Positions 44,600 through 55,080 of a stretch of DNA of 64,000 nucleotides are shown in pieces. The translations under genes were made by a program, and so were the position numbers. The notes below the pieces were generated by a model that made no database searches, was not told where the DNA came from, and saw only the letters and a program-made list of their open reading frames with translations. Origin of the DNA: Phoronis australis (lineage: Eukaryota > Phoronida > Phoronidae); NCBI GenBank assembly GCA_002633005.1, contig NMRA01000417.1, positions 326,158-390,157 on the forward strand, in the 5' to 3' direction. Within the stretch, counting starts at the first letter, position 1. Every line of letters begins with the position of its first letter.

Positions 44600-45395
44600 G
44601 CCTGTCGTTAATTTTCATCAAGTTTATTGTTATTGAAATTTTAGTTAGTATTTAACGGATATGTTTATGATTTGTGCTATTTGTAAACTGTTTTTCAATT
44701 ATTGGTGACACAAACAACATGCAGTACAGAATTGTCAGCCGTGAGTGGTAGCCTACTATATATGTTAACGGAAATCTTTTTCACGGAAGCCGTTTTGTAA
44801 AATCCAATATTGCGGCCACATAAGACTAGGGACCAACGGACACACTGTTTTCTGATTGCTTGAACTTTGAAGTTTTTAAAACTATGTAATTTTCACACTT
44901 TCTACAAACAGTCAGCGAAAATCTGAACATAGTGAGCCTGACTAATCGTTGTTTATTCGCGACGAAGAAGTCACAAGCTTGTGAAGATCTCGTGAAGTAA
45001 GTTTACGTGTCATTGAATCACGAGCTCTTTTGATAACGTCATCTTATTGAAAGCACGTCATTCATAATAGATTTTGTGTTCAAATATGTCGAAGTTTGTC
45101 AAATATTATTAAATGACGGTGAGTCTTGCTATTTACAACATTTTCTTTGTACACAGCAACATGTTTCTAATGTATGGCTAACGTTGATGCTGCGAGTCAG
45201 CATCATTGGTTTCAAAAATGCTAAGATATCTGATCAGTCTACACCAACGCCTTGTTGAATGGGGTCATCTCTAACATTTGTTAATAACAGTTACTTACAG
45301 CACACCTCCTGCAGTTTGCATAATCGTCAGTGCAATATTTAGTCTGCATCGTCACTGCCGGCACTGGCGGTATTCTCTTAGCTTTTAATGTCCTC
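44600..45395. other. Non-coding stretch
   Basis: No supported gene. Donor-like GTGAGT and GTAAGT strings lack matching acceptors and frames. Confidence 0.3.
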
Positions 45396-45397
45396 GG

Positions 45398-45645
45398 GCC
45401 CGTTCCAACAAATCTGACTTAGCTAAGACAAATCTTAAATTTTAGTAAATTTTAAAATAAAAGTTAAATTTGTCTGAAAACCAATTCAAGAAAGAGATCT
45501 TAAGTTTGACTTAAGTGTTTGACATAAATTTTGTCTTAATTTTGACCGACCTACCGAATGCGGAAGTTTCAAAGTTTGTAAATTAAGAGAAATCTTAAAC
45601 TTAAGTCAAAAATGAACTTAAGTCACTTTCTTGGAACAGGCCCCA
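45398..45645. mobile_element. MITE with GGGCCYGTTCCAA ends
   Basis: The left end GGGCCCGTTCCAACAAATCTGA (45398) and right end CTTTCTTGGAACAGGCCC (about 45645) are inverted. The interior is made of repeated TTAAGTTTAAGATTT/AAATCTTAA motifs on both strands. It is about 250 bases with no ORF. Target duplications are not clear, so the superfamily is left open. Confidence 0.65.
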
Positions 45646-45686
45646 TGGTTTACTCTTCACTCATTTCAATGTCACTTTACCTTTTA

Positions 45687-46640
45687 GCCTAGCCAGCCAG
45701 CTAGCTGTATCAAGACTATCGTCACAATACAGCTAGGTACCACTGTGTGTAGCCTTGGTGCAAAGCTGTGTACTAAATTAACTGCTTTACGCCAATGTGG
45801 GAAAAACTAATCAAATAAAATCTGACACAAAATCAGTGTCGTTAACAACTACACGTTTCCTTGAGTAAACTAAATTATTTATCTGTGTTGGAAAAGTTAG
45901 CTTTCATTTGATAGGTGAATCGGCGAAAAAGGAATGTAGCCAATAGGTGACGCAAAGTTTCATGGCCCCGAAAGCCGACGCAAAATATCGCTCCACAACT
46001 TAAGAAGCAGAATAACGGTAGAACGCCAAATTTTCCAACACCGGCAAACAATTTATTTAGTTTACTCATGGGAGAGTGTAGTTTTTGATTACACTAATTT
46101 TGTGTAAGATTTTATCTTGTCATTTTTTAACCACATCGGCGCAAAGCTGTATAGTTAGTACATAAGTTTGCGCCAAGGCTAGCTGGCTGGTTACACTGAG
46201 CTCCGACAGACTTCGAAATTTCACATATCCCGGGTTGTTCTGCTCGTCACCTCGCCGTGAAACTTTTATCAACATTTAAAAGACCGGCAGGTGTGCTTGG
46301 AAAGTCTTGGAGTCAACAGATACTCACCTTGCCCGTTACAGCCATTTTAAGTGAAAAATGTTCTAATAAACGTCATTTTCTTGCGTAAATAATTTAGTTT
46401 ACTCAAGTGTGTCATTCTTTTGTGTCAGATTTTATTTGGTCAGTTTTCTACCCACATCGGCGTAAAGGTGTATATTTAATAGACACCTTTGCACAAAGGC
46501 TACGGCGCCGTGTGAGTATTTCACTCGGCCTTTGGTCTCGTAAAAATACTCACACGTGACATCAACCTCGGCTACTAACACACCCATGTAAAACACGTGT
46601 AGTTTAACAAATGCTTATTTACCCGTGTTGAAAAATTGGC
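45687..46640. repeat. Nested foldback repeats with AGCTAGC and GAGTAAACTAAAT arms
   Basis: 45687-45905 and 46030-46192 are inverted arms (GCCAGCTAGC, GCGCAAAG/CTTTGCGCC-like boxes, AAATAAAATCTGACACAAAA, GAGTAAACTAAATTATTTAT), giving a roughly 500-base foldback element. Parts of the same arms recur at 46385-46500 and in reverse at 46600-46670. An inner palindrome CGTGTGAGTATTT ... AAATACTCACACG lies at 46510-46558. Confidence 0.7.
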
Positions 46641-46899
46641 GTCCTACCGTTATTTTGCCACAAGTTTTAAGTATTTTAATAGCAGCAAAGAGAGTTTTAA
46701 CTAATTTTGCTGCTGCGAAGCTGTCATCTTTTCCCGAGAGAAGTTGAAGTTTTAGGAAATGGCGGGTGCGCCTGTCACAAGTTTACTGTTTTCAAAACGA
46801 CGACAATTTTTTCTTTGTTACAAAAGGCGGAGAATAATACAAGCAAATGACGTTTATTAGACTGTTTTTTCACTAAAACGGCTGCAACGGGAAAGGTGA

Positions 46900-47135
46900 N
46901 NNNNNNNNNNNNNNNNNNNNNNNNNNNNNNNNNNNNNNNNNNNNNNNNNNNNNNNNNNNNNNNNNNNNNNNNNNNNNNNNNNNNNNNNNNNNNNNNNNNN
47001 NNNNNNNNNNNNNNNNNNNNNNNNNNNNNNNNNNNNNNNNNNNNNNNNNNNNNNNNNNNNNNNNNNNNNNNNNNNNNNNNNNNNNNNNNNNNNNNNNNNN
47101 NNNNNNNNNNNNNNNNNNNNNNNNNNNNNNNNNNN
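46900..47135. other. Assembly gap (236 N) within a microsatellite
   Basis: Run of N. The sequence resuming at 47136 is pure GGAC/GGAG microsatellite, which probably caused the break. Confidence 1.
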
Positions 47136-47330
47136 CGGACGGACGGAGGGAGGGAGTGACGGACGGAGGGAGGGAGGGACGGAGGGAGGGAGGGACGGAC
47201 GGAGGGAGGGAGGGACGGACGGAGGGAGGGAGGGACGGACGGACGGAGGGAGGGAGGGAGGTAGGGAGGGAGAGAGGGAGGTAGGGAGGGAGAGAGGGAG
47301 GTACGGAGAGAGAGAGAGAGAGAGACGTGA
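47136..47330 (+). repeat. GGAC/GGAG microsatellite array
   Basis: Tetranucleotides GGAC and GGAG with GAGA at the end fill about 190 bases. Ser/Leu/Pro-rich ORFs through this tract are artefacts of the repeat. Confidence 0.95.
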
Positions 47331-47334
47331 CTGT

Positions 47335-49320
47335 TTTTGGGTGCGTAAGCTATGCTGTAGAGTGCGGGTCGTGTTTGCAAGTCAGTTAGCTGTGTTTGCC
47401 GTGTTTTTGAGCGTTGTTCGGGTTGCCTAAATACAGGCTAAATTGCAGTTTTATTCATGAAAAGTGACTTGAGACTTACACAAGAAATTTAGTCTTACGT
47501 TCCCACTTCAAAATCACTGAATACATTTTTAAAAAGATATTATGAGTAGTAAATCTCAACCTAAAAATAATTTAAGCAAAAGTAATGGGTATGCCAAAGA
47601 CTTTGTACTTTTTTGCTAAACTGAGATTAAATAAATATTTTTTTTAATATTGCTTCTGCGTTTTCCATGAATGAATTAAGTCGTTAGTCTCTTTTCATCA
47701 GTAGACCGCTGTCGTGTACAGTGATAAATTACATTTGAATTATGCCGGAACTCTAGTACAACTCTCCGTTTCTTTTTTATATTAACTTTCCGCAACGTGG
47801 AGTTTAACTTGTCCTTTGCTTACTTGTACATTACATTGGATCGTGACAATTGTGATAGTGAACCAAGCAAAGTCTCGATTTTACTGCGGAGTCGGTTAAT
47901 TTTTAATTTTAAATTTTAATTTCTCACCGTTGCTTCTTTTGATAAATTAAAGGCTACCGAACTACACTACCAATACTTCAAATACTTCAATATGTACAAC
48001 TCACCAATTTTGTCTGACGATGGGTGCTACAGTGTCTTCTTGAGCTTTCATTCTTTTAAAATCTCTTCAAGAGCTGCGTCAGACCGTTGGCATGTGGACC
48101 CACAGAAATCTACCCCTACCTTCTAGATGTCGCCACCGGCTGTCTTCCTGGTGAGATATTCAAACTTCACACGTTAAGGCAGAGTTGACTGACCCGTGAT
48201 TTGTGAAGTGTTCACATGCCGTTCGATCAGGATGAACATTTCGAGTCTGTTCTACCTTTTAAAAATCACAATTTGCTCCGAGGACGTAATGTTTAGCGCC
48301 TGATTTCCCTTTCTCATTAGACGCCATACCTGCCTTCTTTTAAAACTTCCATATGTGAACGCGGTAAGTGACCTACAGCCCTTCATTCCACCGTAATCAT
48401 TTCGCTATGAAAATATTCTGAGTTCAATTTTGAATTTTTTTTTGTATCAAAGAGGTACTTTCCTACACCGTGAGCTATTTACCGTGATCCATTTGTCTAG
48501 GCTCAGGTACGAACGCCGATGTGTGGATCAAGTTAAGGGGAGAGCTAGGAACCTCGAGGTGGTACAGTCTTCGCTTGCTGCACGCCTCCCAGCCACCGGC
48601 ACCGGCACTGCACTTTGGACAAAGGGCAATTTTCCTGATGTACACCCAGAGTAAGCGTTGTGTAGTCTGGTGTTCTGGGGGAAGGGAGGGATGTTACCGT
48701 ATGCACATTGTGAACTCGCCAAGACTTCGGAGAGCTAAGAGCTCGACTGGTTTCCTCAAGTAAAAATTAGGTGACTTCACAATTGAATGAACTAAAGGCT
48801 ACTTAACCTGCGGTCTAATATCCAAGACTTAATGTGAGCTGTCACTAGCTCAGCTAATTTTCAATTGAAGGAGCAAGCTGTGCTCGTAGCTTTACGTCTG
48901 GGCTGACAATATGGCATAGTTGATAGAAAAGGGGTATATTAGGAATGATTGTGCGACTCATGATTATTCTGACCTTTGCCAGGCTGAAACGCTGTGCAAT
49001 AGTTCCCCATGTTTTACATTATTATTGACTTTCAATGGGCCGGTCTCAGACCCCAAAACGTGATAATGACCGAGTCACCTTTTGGAGTCTGAAACCAAAC
49101 ATATTGAGTGTGAACCTTAGTATCAAATAGTGACTGAGATTATGAATGTGATTGCATCAGTCTGTTTTTGTTCGAGATTTTGTGGGAATGCATGCTATCA
49201 ACATATACGCCAATGCTCAATAGTAGAAAACGAAATGTGTAGATGCCACGGAAACAGTTTGAGGTCACGACCGCAGCCGACACAGAGGCTGACGTCGGGC
49301 AATGGACCGAAACAATCGAC
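47335..49320. other. Intergenic, no supported gene
   Basis: AT-rich sequence with a few short ORFs. Nothing with splice signals or family features is visible until the promoter-like region before 49434. Confidence 0.35.
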
Positions 49321-49325
49321 GAATC

Positions 49326-49402
49326 AGAACGAAATGGGGCTATTCGGAGAATTCTCCTCGCGGTGTCGCTGCTGTACTAGTGGTGATTAAATTGCGCATG
49401 CG
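49326..49402 (+). promoter_or_regulatory. Promoter-like module with NRF1-type palindrome
   Basis: TGCGCATGCG at 49393-49402 matches the core of the NRF1 binding palindrome and lies 31 bases before an ATG with a signal peptide. Just upstream, AATGGGGCTATTCGGAGAAT and GTACTAGTGGTGAT are shared, in inverted orientation, with 52430-52540, which likewise sits upstream of a candidate minus-strand start. Promoter function is inferred. Confidence 0.45.
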
Positions 49403-49433
49403 TGGCTGTCTGCATGTAAACAACTGGTAAAAG

Positions 49434-49669
49434 ATGGAATTTTTATCAAAATACGTCGTCGCGCTAAGCCTTATTACTGCTAATTTCCCTGGTGCAAGTC
49501 TTCGACAGGTGGCCACAAATTCCCAAAAGACCTAAGGTTACTATATTCGTGGACAACTGCGGTCAACAGGGTCAACTAACTGACAAAAAGTGTGTGGATG
49601 CTGAAGCCCCGTGTGTGCTCTATGTCTATGACTATGCAGTTCCATTCGGAGACTACACAACATTACTTG
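49434..49669 (+). CDS. Candidate secreted-protein gene, first exon (apparent frameshift)
   Basis: The ATG at 49434 starts MEFLSKYVVALSLITANFPG, a good signal peptide. That frame stops after KT at about 49533. The +1 frame then continues with protein-like sequence (KVTIFVDNCGQQGQLTDKKC ... CVLYVYDYAVPFGDYTTLL) to a consensus donor (TTG/GTAAGT). Either one base is wrong in the assembly near 49525-49535, or the second frame belongs to an internal exon entered at the GGTGCAAG acceptor at about 49499. Four cysteines fit an extracellular protein. The family is not recognised. Confidence 0.45.
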
Positions 49670-50330
49670 GTAAGTTTTTAGCAATCAGTTTCTATCAACA
49701 TCGTTCGGTGATGTTATCCCCACCAGTTACCCCACTGAATAACAGTTTTATTGAGTGGAACTAAGTGTTTCTTTTTGGAAACTCACCCGATGCCGGATAT
49801 GCTAGCAGCACTTATTCATATTGGCCTGGGTGGGACAGTGCTCCCAAAATAAGAGGTGTATGGTACGTGATGCACAGAAGTCAAGAGTGACTTTTTCACA
49901 GCAGTTTCTCTTCAAAACTATGCTGTTTCCAATAAAATTCTCTAGATGAGTGAGTTTCCTTATTTTATCGTGGACCCCACCCCCAGGACCACCAGCTCAG
50001 TTATCGAATTAACATGAATAAGCCTTAATTCAGTAAATGTCGTAACATTGCATTGGAAAAAAATTGACACCTAGATAAGAATGAATTTTACTTGTTGAGA
50101 TCAGAAGCACATTTTAAGTGTCATGAAAAATACACATTGTTAAATCACTTTTAGCCTGTTTCACATATTTTATGCAGTTATTAAATAAGACTTGGGTACA
50201 AAGGTTATTAGTTTCTACACATAAACATGAAGATGAAATGTCAAGTATGTTCTGCCTTACAAAAGTAGTTTTGTCTTGCCTTTTCTTTTACAATTTGCTA
50301 ATATTTCTATTCTGTTACAGGCAAGAAAAA

Positions 50331-50429
50331 ACAACTGAAACCAACCGCCTGACCATCTATTTCACCGTTGGACAAAGTGAAAAGCAATCCTTCAGCAATA
50401 ACCTGAGAGAATTGAATGTAATTCAGTAA
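50331..50429 (+). CDS. Candidate last exon of the small secreted-protein gene
   Basis: Two AGs five bases apart (CTGTTACAG and GCAAG) offer alternative acceptors. From the second (50336) the phase-1 frame reads TETNRLTIYFTVGQSEKQSF and ends NVIQ at TAA 50427-50429. From the first, the frame stops sooner at TGA 50360-50362. The longer reading continues the beta-strand character of the previous exon. An AATAAA at about 50946 could serve as polyadenylation signal. Confidence 0.4.
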   Translation, partial: TTETNRLTIYFTVGQSEKQSFSNNLRELNVIQ

Positions 50430-50539
50430 TTCAGCACCTGATATGCCTGATTATGGACTCCCTCGCAATGTTTCTTTCTGTGCTTTTTCAGTTTGCCATT
50501 TGTTTTTAAATACACTGATAATTGTTTATTCTCGAATCT

Positions 50540-52330
50540 TGTGCATAGCAGCTAGCTACAATTGAAAACATACAATAAGACAATCGATGCAGTCACTGAA
50601 TGTCATTTCCCCATAATCTGTACCAAATTGAAAAGTTTTTACCAATAGTATAAAGCCTTTCTTCTGAAAGGAAAATTTAATGTCACTCAGCTTTTGGCTT
50701 TCATTTCACTGGGTTCTAGTTTCAATGGCCTATAGAAGCGCTTGTAAAAAAGGTCCAGTTTCAACACGTGGCTTTCTTTCATGTAACCTCATTCAGCCTC
50801 AATAACATCCACAATTAGACCCTTGAAGGTAAACACAGCAGTATATCACTTGAATCGTTTTGAGCCCAAAATCAGACTCTGAACTAGACCAGAGTGTGAC
50901 TAGGTCTTCTTTAGCTTCAGTCCCTCATGTTTCTTCCAGGAAAGGAAATAAACTATTGTCCACACATGACTCATTGCCTATGAAAGGGCATCCTCGCCAA
51001 CAAGGCTTATTTGTGTAGCAGTCAGATATAGTTCATCTGGATACACAGACACTTCACTGGCACATTGTCTTATGGTAACTTAGTACTGCGATTCACATTT
51101 CTCCAGGGCCACTGACTTGCACATTGTGCCAAGCAGCACTCCTATTGTGTGGAAGTGCTGTGGGAAGAGAACGGAGTAACAAAGCTTGTCTATGATACTG
51201 CTTGAAGTGGTCTTAAAATGTCACTGCACCTGGAACAAATATTGAAATATGAATAATTAAGTACTCCAGATTGGATCAAAAATGTTATCCCTGTTTTTCA
51301 AAAATATATGGTGATTGGTCTACAGTTTCACATAAAAGTAAATATTTACTATTTTCAGAAACTGAAGGTGCATATAATGAGTACTGCATAAAACTGTGTC
51401 TTAATTTTTTATCCCTAGCGATAACAATTCTTTAAACGCATCACTTGTCTGTAAAATATACAAGTTTTTTGAGACAACTTCAAATCTTTGTTACCCATTT
51501 TCAAGCCTTTTTAATTTTGATACTTTCAGCAATTTTAAACTCAGATTACAGGTTCATGGGTCTGTCGAGCATACTTCTAGCGTAAGGTTGAGGGAACCGT
51601 TTTTCTTCTAATAGAAGATATGAAGACTTGGGTCATTTAAAAATGATGGATAATCGTTCTTTTGTTTAAGAGTAATTACAAATCATAAGGCACCATCAAA
51701 AACGCAATTTTCACAAAAATGGCAGTCATTTGAATTTATAACGACTTGCAACATTTCAAGGCATGAGTTAAGACTATTCAGTCACAGTGAATTCGAAAAA
51801 TATTACAGTAATATATTTTCGTGGTTTTACAATTGATACAAGTAGCAAAACAGCATATCTCAGTCCTCTGCACGGTACAAGCCTTCAAACCTAAAAACCA
51901 AAGGTTACGTGAAAACTGACGTGATAGATTTCCATTTCAACGTGTAACAGATTGCCAGAAGACATATGATAGGGAGTAAACAAATAGTCTAATGCAATGG
52001 ATATTTATCACTCACGTACCCTTTACCATTGGGATTGGATTGTAGGCTTAACTCATTAACCTGTATCGAGTTGACAGCATAAACATTCAGCATTGATTGA
52101 TGTAACTATCACTGATAAACTTTTAGAAATCATTCCAAACAATAATAATGCTTTGATGTACGAAAGATCCCGATTGCTACGTCAAGTATCGTATCACATA
52201 TCACAAAATATAAAGATTAACCAGACTCTGGCTGGCGACTGACTGCCGCGAAGTCGACATCGGCGAGTGCCTCAGTTAACAGGCATCGGTAGAATAATCA
52301 TGGAATAATCGTAAAAATAATCACAAACCT
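50540..52330. other. Intergenic, no supported gene
   Basis: AT-rich sequence with no exon I can support. Confidence 0.35.
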
Positions 52331-52333
52331 TAC

Positions 52334-52365
52334 CTTTGTATGAGGCCGTGTTTACTTCCTCTCAT
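52334..52365 (-). CDS. Possible first exon of a minus-strand gene
   Basis: The ATG at 52365 opens ten codons (MRGSKHGLIQ) and reaches a consensus donor (CAAAG/GTAAGG). The supporting context is the promoter-like block at 52430-52540 that mirrors the one at 49.33 kb. No downstream exon was identified. Low confidence. Confidence 0.25.
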
Positions 52366-52429
52366 AGAAGCACCCTTTTTACGCAATCTCAGATTCTGTT
52401 GGCACGGCTGCAAGCCATTTCACCATGTA

Positions 52430-52540
52430 TTTAAAGGGCTCGCGAAATCGAGGCTGTTAATCTATCACCACTAGTACACGCACGCCCTCTAGTTATTGTA
52501 GATTTTCCGAATAGCCCCATTGCAGTGTCCGCTATTCGCG
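52430..52540 (-). promoter_or_regulatory. Inverted partner of the 49.33-kb promoter-like module
   Basis: On the minus strand the stretch reads AATGGGGCTATTCGGAAAAT, then GTACTAGTGGTGATAGATTA, in the same order as at 49332-49387 and with only a few differences between. It lies 65-175 bases upstream of the ATG at 52365. It could equally be two copies of a small dispersed repeat. Confidence 0.45.
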
Positions 52541-53432
52541 ACTGGACTTTGACAGTCTGAGTAAAAGCTTCGGTTACATTTCAAAGTTCGAGACACATAT
52601 TACCTACACTAAAGCGGCTAGAAAATAAAATCGTGGTTCAATAAAAGAATTTATTACTCGTCAAATTCGTTCCCTAAGTCTTCCTAACTAACAAATCAAT
52701 ACTATCTGTCATTGCATATATACTGTCAACTGATCGACGTCTTCCACTGATGACATCACGTGTCGGAAAATCAAAAAATCATTAATTTTCTTTGAAATTC
52801 AAAATTCTTCAATTATTTCCCAAAAATAAGTGATTGTTTACTTAGATCTTGTGTTATGAATAAAATTATTGTACACGTTCTAAAAACCTCAAACGTGTAA
52901 AAATCCGTTGTAGGAACCCTTTAAACGGAATTAAAGCACCACCATCTTGTAGAAACGGTCAACATGGAGATGGCAACAGCCAGTATAGAAAATTATTGAC
53001 ACCTGAGTACAGACTTTTGGTGACTTTATCATTTTATAATCTGACCAAATTAAAATATAAATAGTACTATTGACCAAGGAAATTCGCTTTTCATTCATCC
53101 CGCCTCGACGCCAGATGTTTCTATTTGCGATCTGACCACATACCCTGACAAGGAATTGATGACAATACATCAAAGCAGGTACGGAGAGGCAATACATCGT
53201 CTGTGGACACCAAAGGTGTACCGGCGATGACCCTGAAATGAGAATGATCAAATGGCTCTATTTTTGATTCACTGTCAAAACCCCAGTTATATTCCTCTTT
53301 GTTTTGCTGAACTGAATATGCTAACTGTACATATAGGCCACCTGACCAAAAATGTGATCATGACAATACGAAAAACATGGGTGTCAGCTGACGATTTCGT
53401 AACATGTGCTCAAGTAAATAGTATAGTAATAG

Positions 53433-53503
53433 AATTGAATGGAAATTGGTTGTAAGAGTAAATCCAACTCAAAAACATGAAAAGGGACAAAGTTTATTGA
53501 CAG
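53433..53503 (+). CDS. Polycystin-1-family gene, early PLAT exon (start uncertain)
   Basis: The donor ATTGACAG/GTAAGT is consensus and leaves phase 1, exactly what the next exon needs. The frame upstream reads LVVRVNPTQKHEKGQSLLT and is closed by TAG near 53420, so the acceptor must lie just before 53433 (GTAATAG, weak). The KGQSLLTD reading across the junction aligns with the F-x-x-G-x-x-x-x-Fllt step that precedes the LG-x-L motif of PLAT. The earlier PLAT strands and the GPS/first membrane span were not found. Confidence 0.45.
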
Positions 53504-54429
53504 GTAAGTATAACTATGAAGTTGTTAAGGTTTAAGTATTTCAATATGTTATAACTCAAGAGTTGTCGCCATCTCCCGATGATATCCATCGGTTAGCAAA
53601 TAACCAGCGTGGCTACTAGCCCTACAAGCAGGGTATGTGCACCAACTAAGTAAGGATAAGTTAAAATCTGAAGAAATAAGTATATAATAAGTGCGATAAA
53701 ACAAATTTAGGCTGATCCTCTGGGCGCATCAGATGAAATGGACCGCGAGAGAGAAATATAGCTGTCTATTGGTTCATCTTATCTGATATAACACTCGGCA
53801 TATGTCCATATTTCTTTAAATGAAGTTCGCAAAATGCCATAGCGAACTTTCAAAATGTCCATTTTGAAATTTCAGTGAAAAGCGAAGATTGCCAATAGCT
53901 ATTGTGAAGCGCTTTGTATATTTACGAGGAACAAGGCGATTCCTGACTTATGGCACTCGTCTTCTTATTCATTACTGCAACGGATAATTATCTGCTCGCT
54001 CAGTGTTTTACCCTGTGGAAGGTTCTAACAGTTTCACTGTGTACAGTTTTGATCTTGATCATATTAGCATCATCGTCAATTCCGTTACTCGTATAGTGCC
54101 TTTTGGTGTGTCACATGGTCAACGGCACGGTTCAATGGTTATTATTAGGGGTTATTGACTCGAGCAAACTTGTGACGTGTTTATGAAATTATGTCATCAT
54201 AGCAACGATAATGAAATCGGCCCACATTGTAGAAGATATTCTGATCTGTCCAAGGAAGCATGCTAAGAACGATTTATCTATCCTGTTCAGAACAAAGTAA
54301 ATCAGTATAGGTCTTTGAGAATAAAACAAGCAGTGATACTCCGCGAATATCGACATTTTCGTGGTCAGGTGGATTCTAGTTGTTACATATTAATATATAC
54401 ATAACGATTGTTTTTTTTGATACTTGCAG
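53504..54429. other. Intron of the polycystin-type gene
   Basis: AT-rich sequence ending in the TGATACTTGCAG acceptor. No other feature is supported. Confidence 0.5.
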
Positions 54430-54493
54430 ATTGGCTTGGTGAACTCGAACATTTGGCTGTGTTCAACAGGGGATCACAAAGTAGTGAAAAATG
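54430..54493 (+). CDS. Polycystin-1-family gene, PLAT exon
   Basis: The 64-base exon has an acceptor ACTTGCAG and donor ATG/GTAGGA, with two bases, 20 codons and two bases. WLGELEHLAVFNRGSQSSEK aligns residue for residue with the PLAT core LG-(D/E)-L-x-x-(I/L)-x-(I/V/L)-W-H-D-N-S-G-x-x-x-x-W. The usual W-H-D-N is replaced by V-F-N-R, so the canonical acidic residue is missing. PLAT domains bind lipids or partner proteins at the membrane. Both phases fit the neighbouring exons. Confidence 0.7.
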
Positions 54494-54823
54494 GTAGGAC
54501 TTCTTAGAAGATATAGACTATTCTTGTTCGTATTTATTTCCACGAGCCCCTAGTGGAGTTGTAGGTGGCGCATCTGTGTGTGTTAAAACTTCACTGAAAT
54601 TGGGATTGCTTACATTTAACGATTGTTAAGTTATTTTCGTCTAACGAGGAAATAGATTATGTTAAAGAATATCATTAAACAATTCGCTCGAGCTAACATT
54701 TACCAAGTTTATTATTATGAGATTTTAGGAAACATGCTTGCTTTAGTGCCATAAAACAAGATATATTTCAGCATCAGTTGTAACTTCAAACGGCCAATTG
54801 ATGATATTTGCAATTTATTTAAG

Positions 54824-54952
54824 GCAACTGAGCGACATCTCCGTGTATGACTTGACGAGACAGGTGAAGTGGTATTTTCCGTGTTTCCGATGGATATGCC
54901 CATCTTTGTGGTACCTTTTCCAACCGTCAAAGGGTGGCGCAGGATTCTGGAG
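54824..54952 (+). CDS. Polycystin-1-family gene, PLAT C-terminal exon
   Basis: The acceptor TTTATTTAAG and donor GGAG/GTATTA bound one base, 42 codons and two bases. ISVYDLTRQVKWYFPCFRWI matches the PLAT hallmark V-x-D-L-(5 residues)-W/Y-Y-F-x-C-x-x-W almost position for position. It reads continuously with the previous exon (a Trp is formed at the junction) and with the giant exon (an Arg is formed). After the Trp it continues CPSLWYLFQPSKGG, where relatives have the acidic, variable end of the domain. Confidence 0.8.
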
Positions 54953-55080
54953 GTATTAATTGCTCATAAACAACTGGTATATTTTTCTGCAAGGAAGTGG
55001 AATGCACCCAATCGAGTTCAGAAATTGCCATTTGGTACGTTTTTTAATAATTACCTTTTCAACCAGGCATTTTATTTCAG

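Noticed and set aside
46775-47380. 201-codon Ser/Leu/Pro-rich ORF on the minus strand
   Set aside because: It is translation of the GGAC/GGAG microsatellite plus the N gap, with no gene features.
49500-49669. NPC2/ML-domain similarity (Asp/Asn-Cys-Gly and later Pro-Cys-x-Leu)
   Set aside because: Only a few residues match and the following conserved positions are missing, so I do not assign the family.
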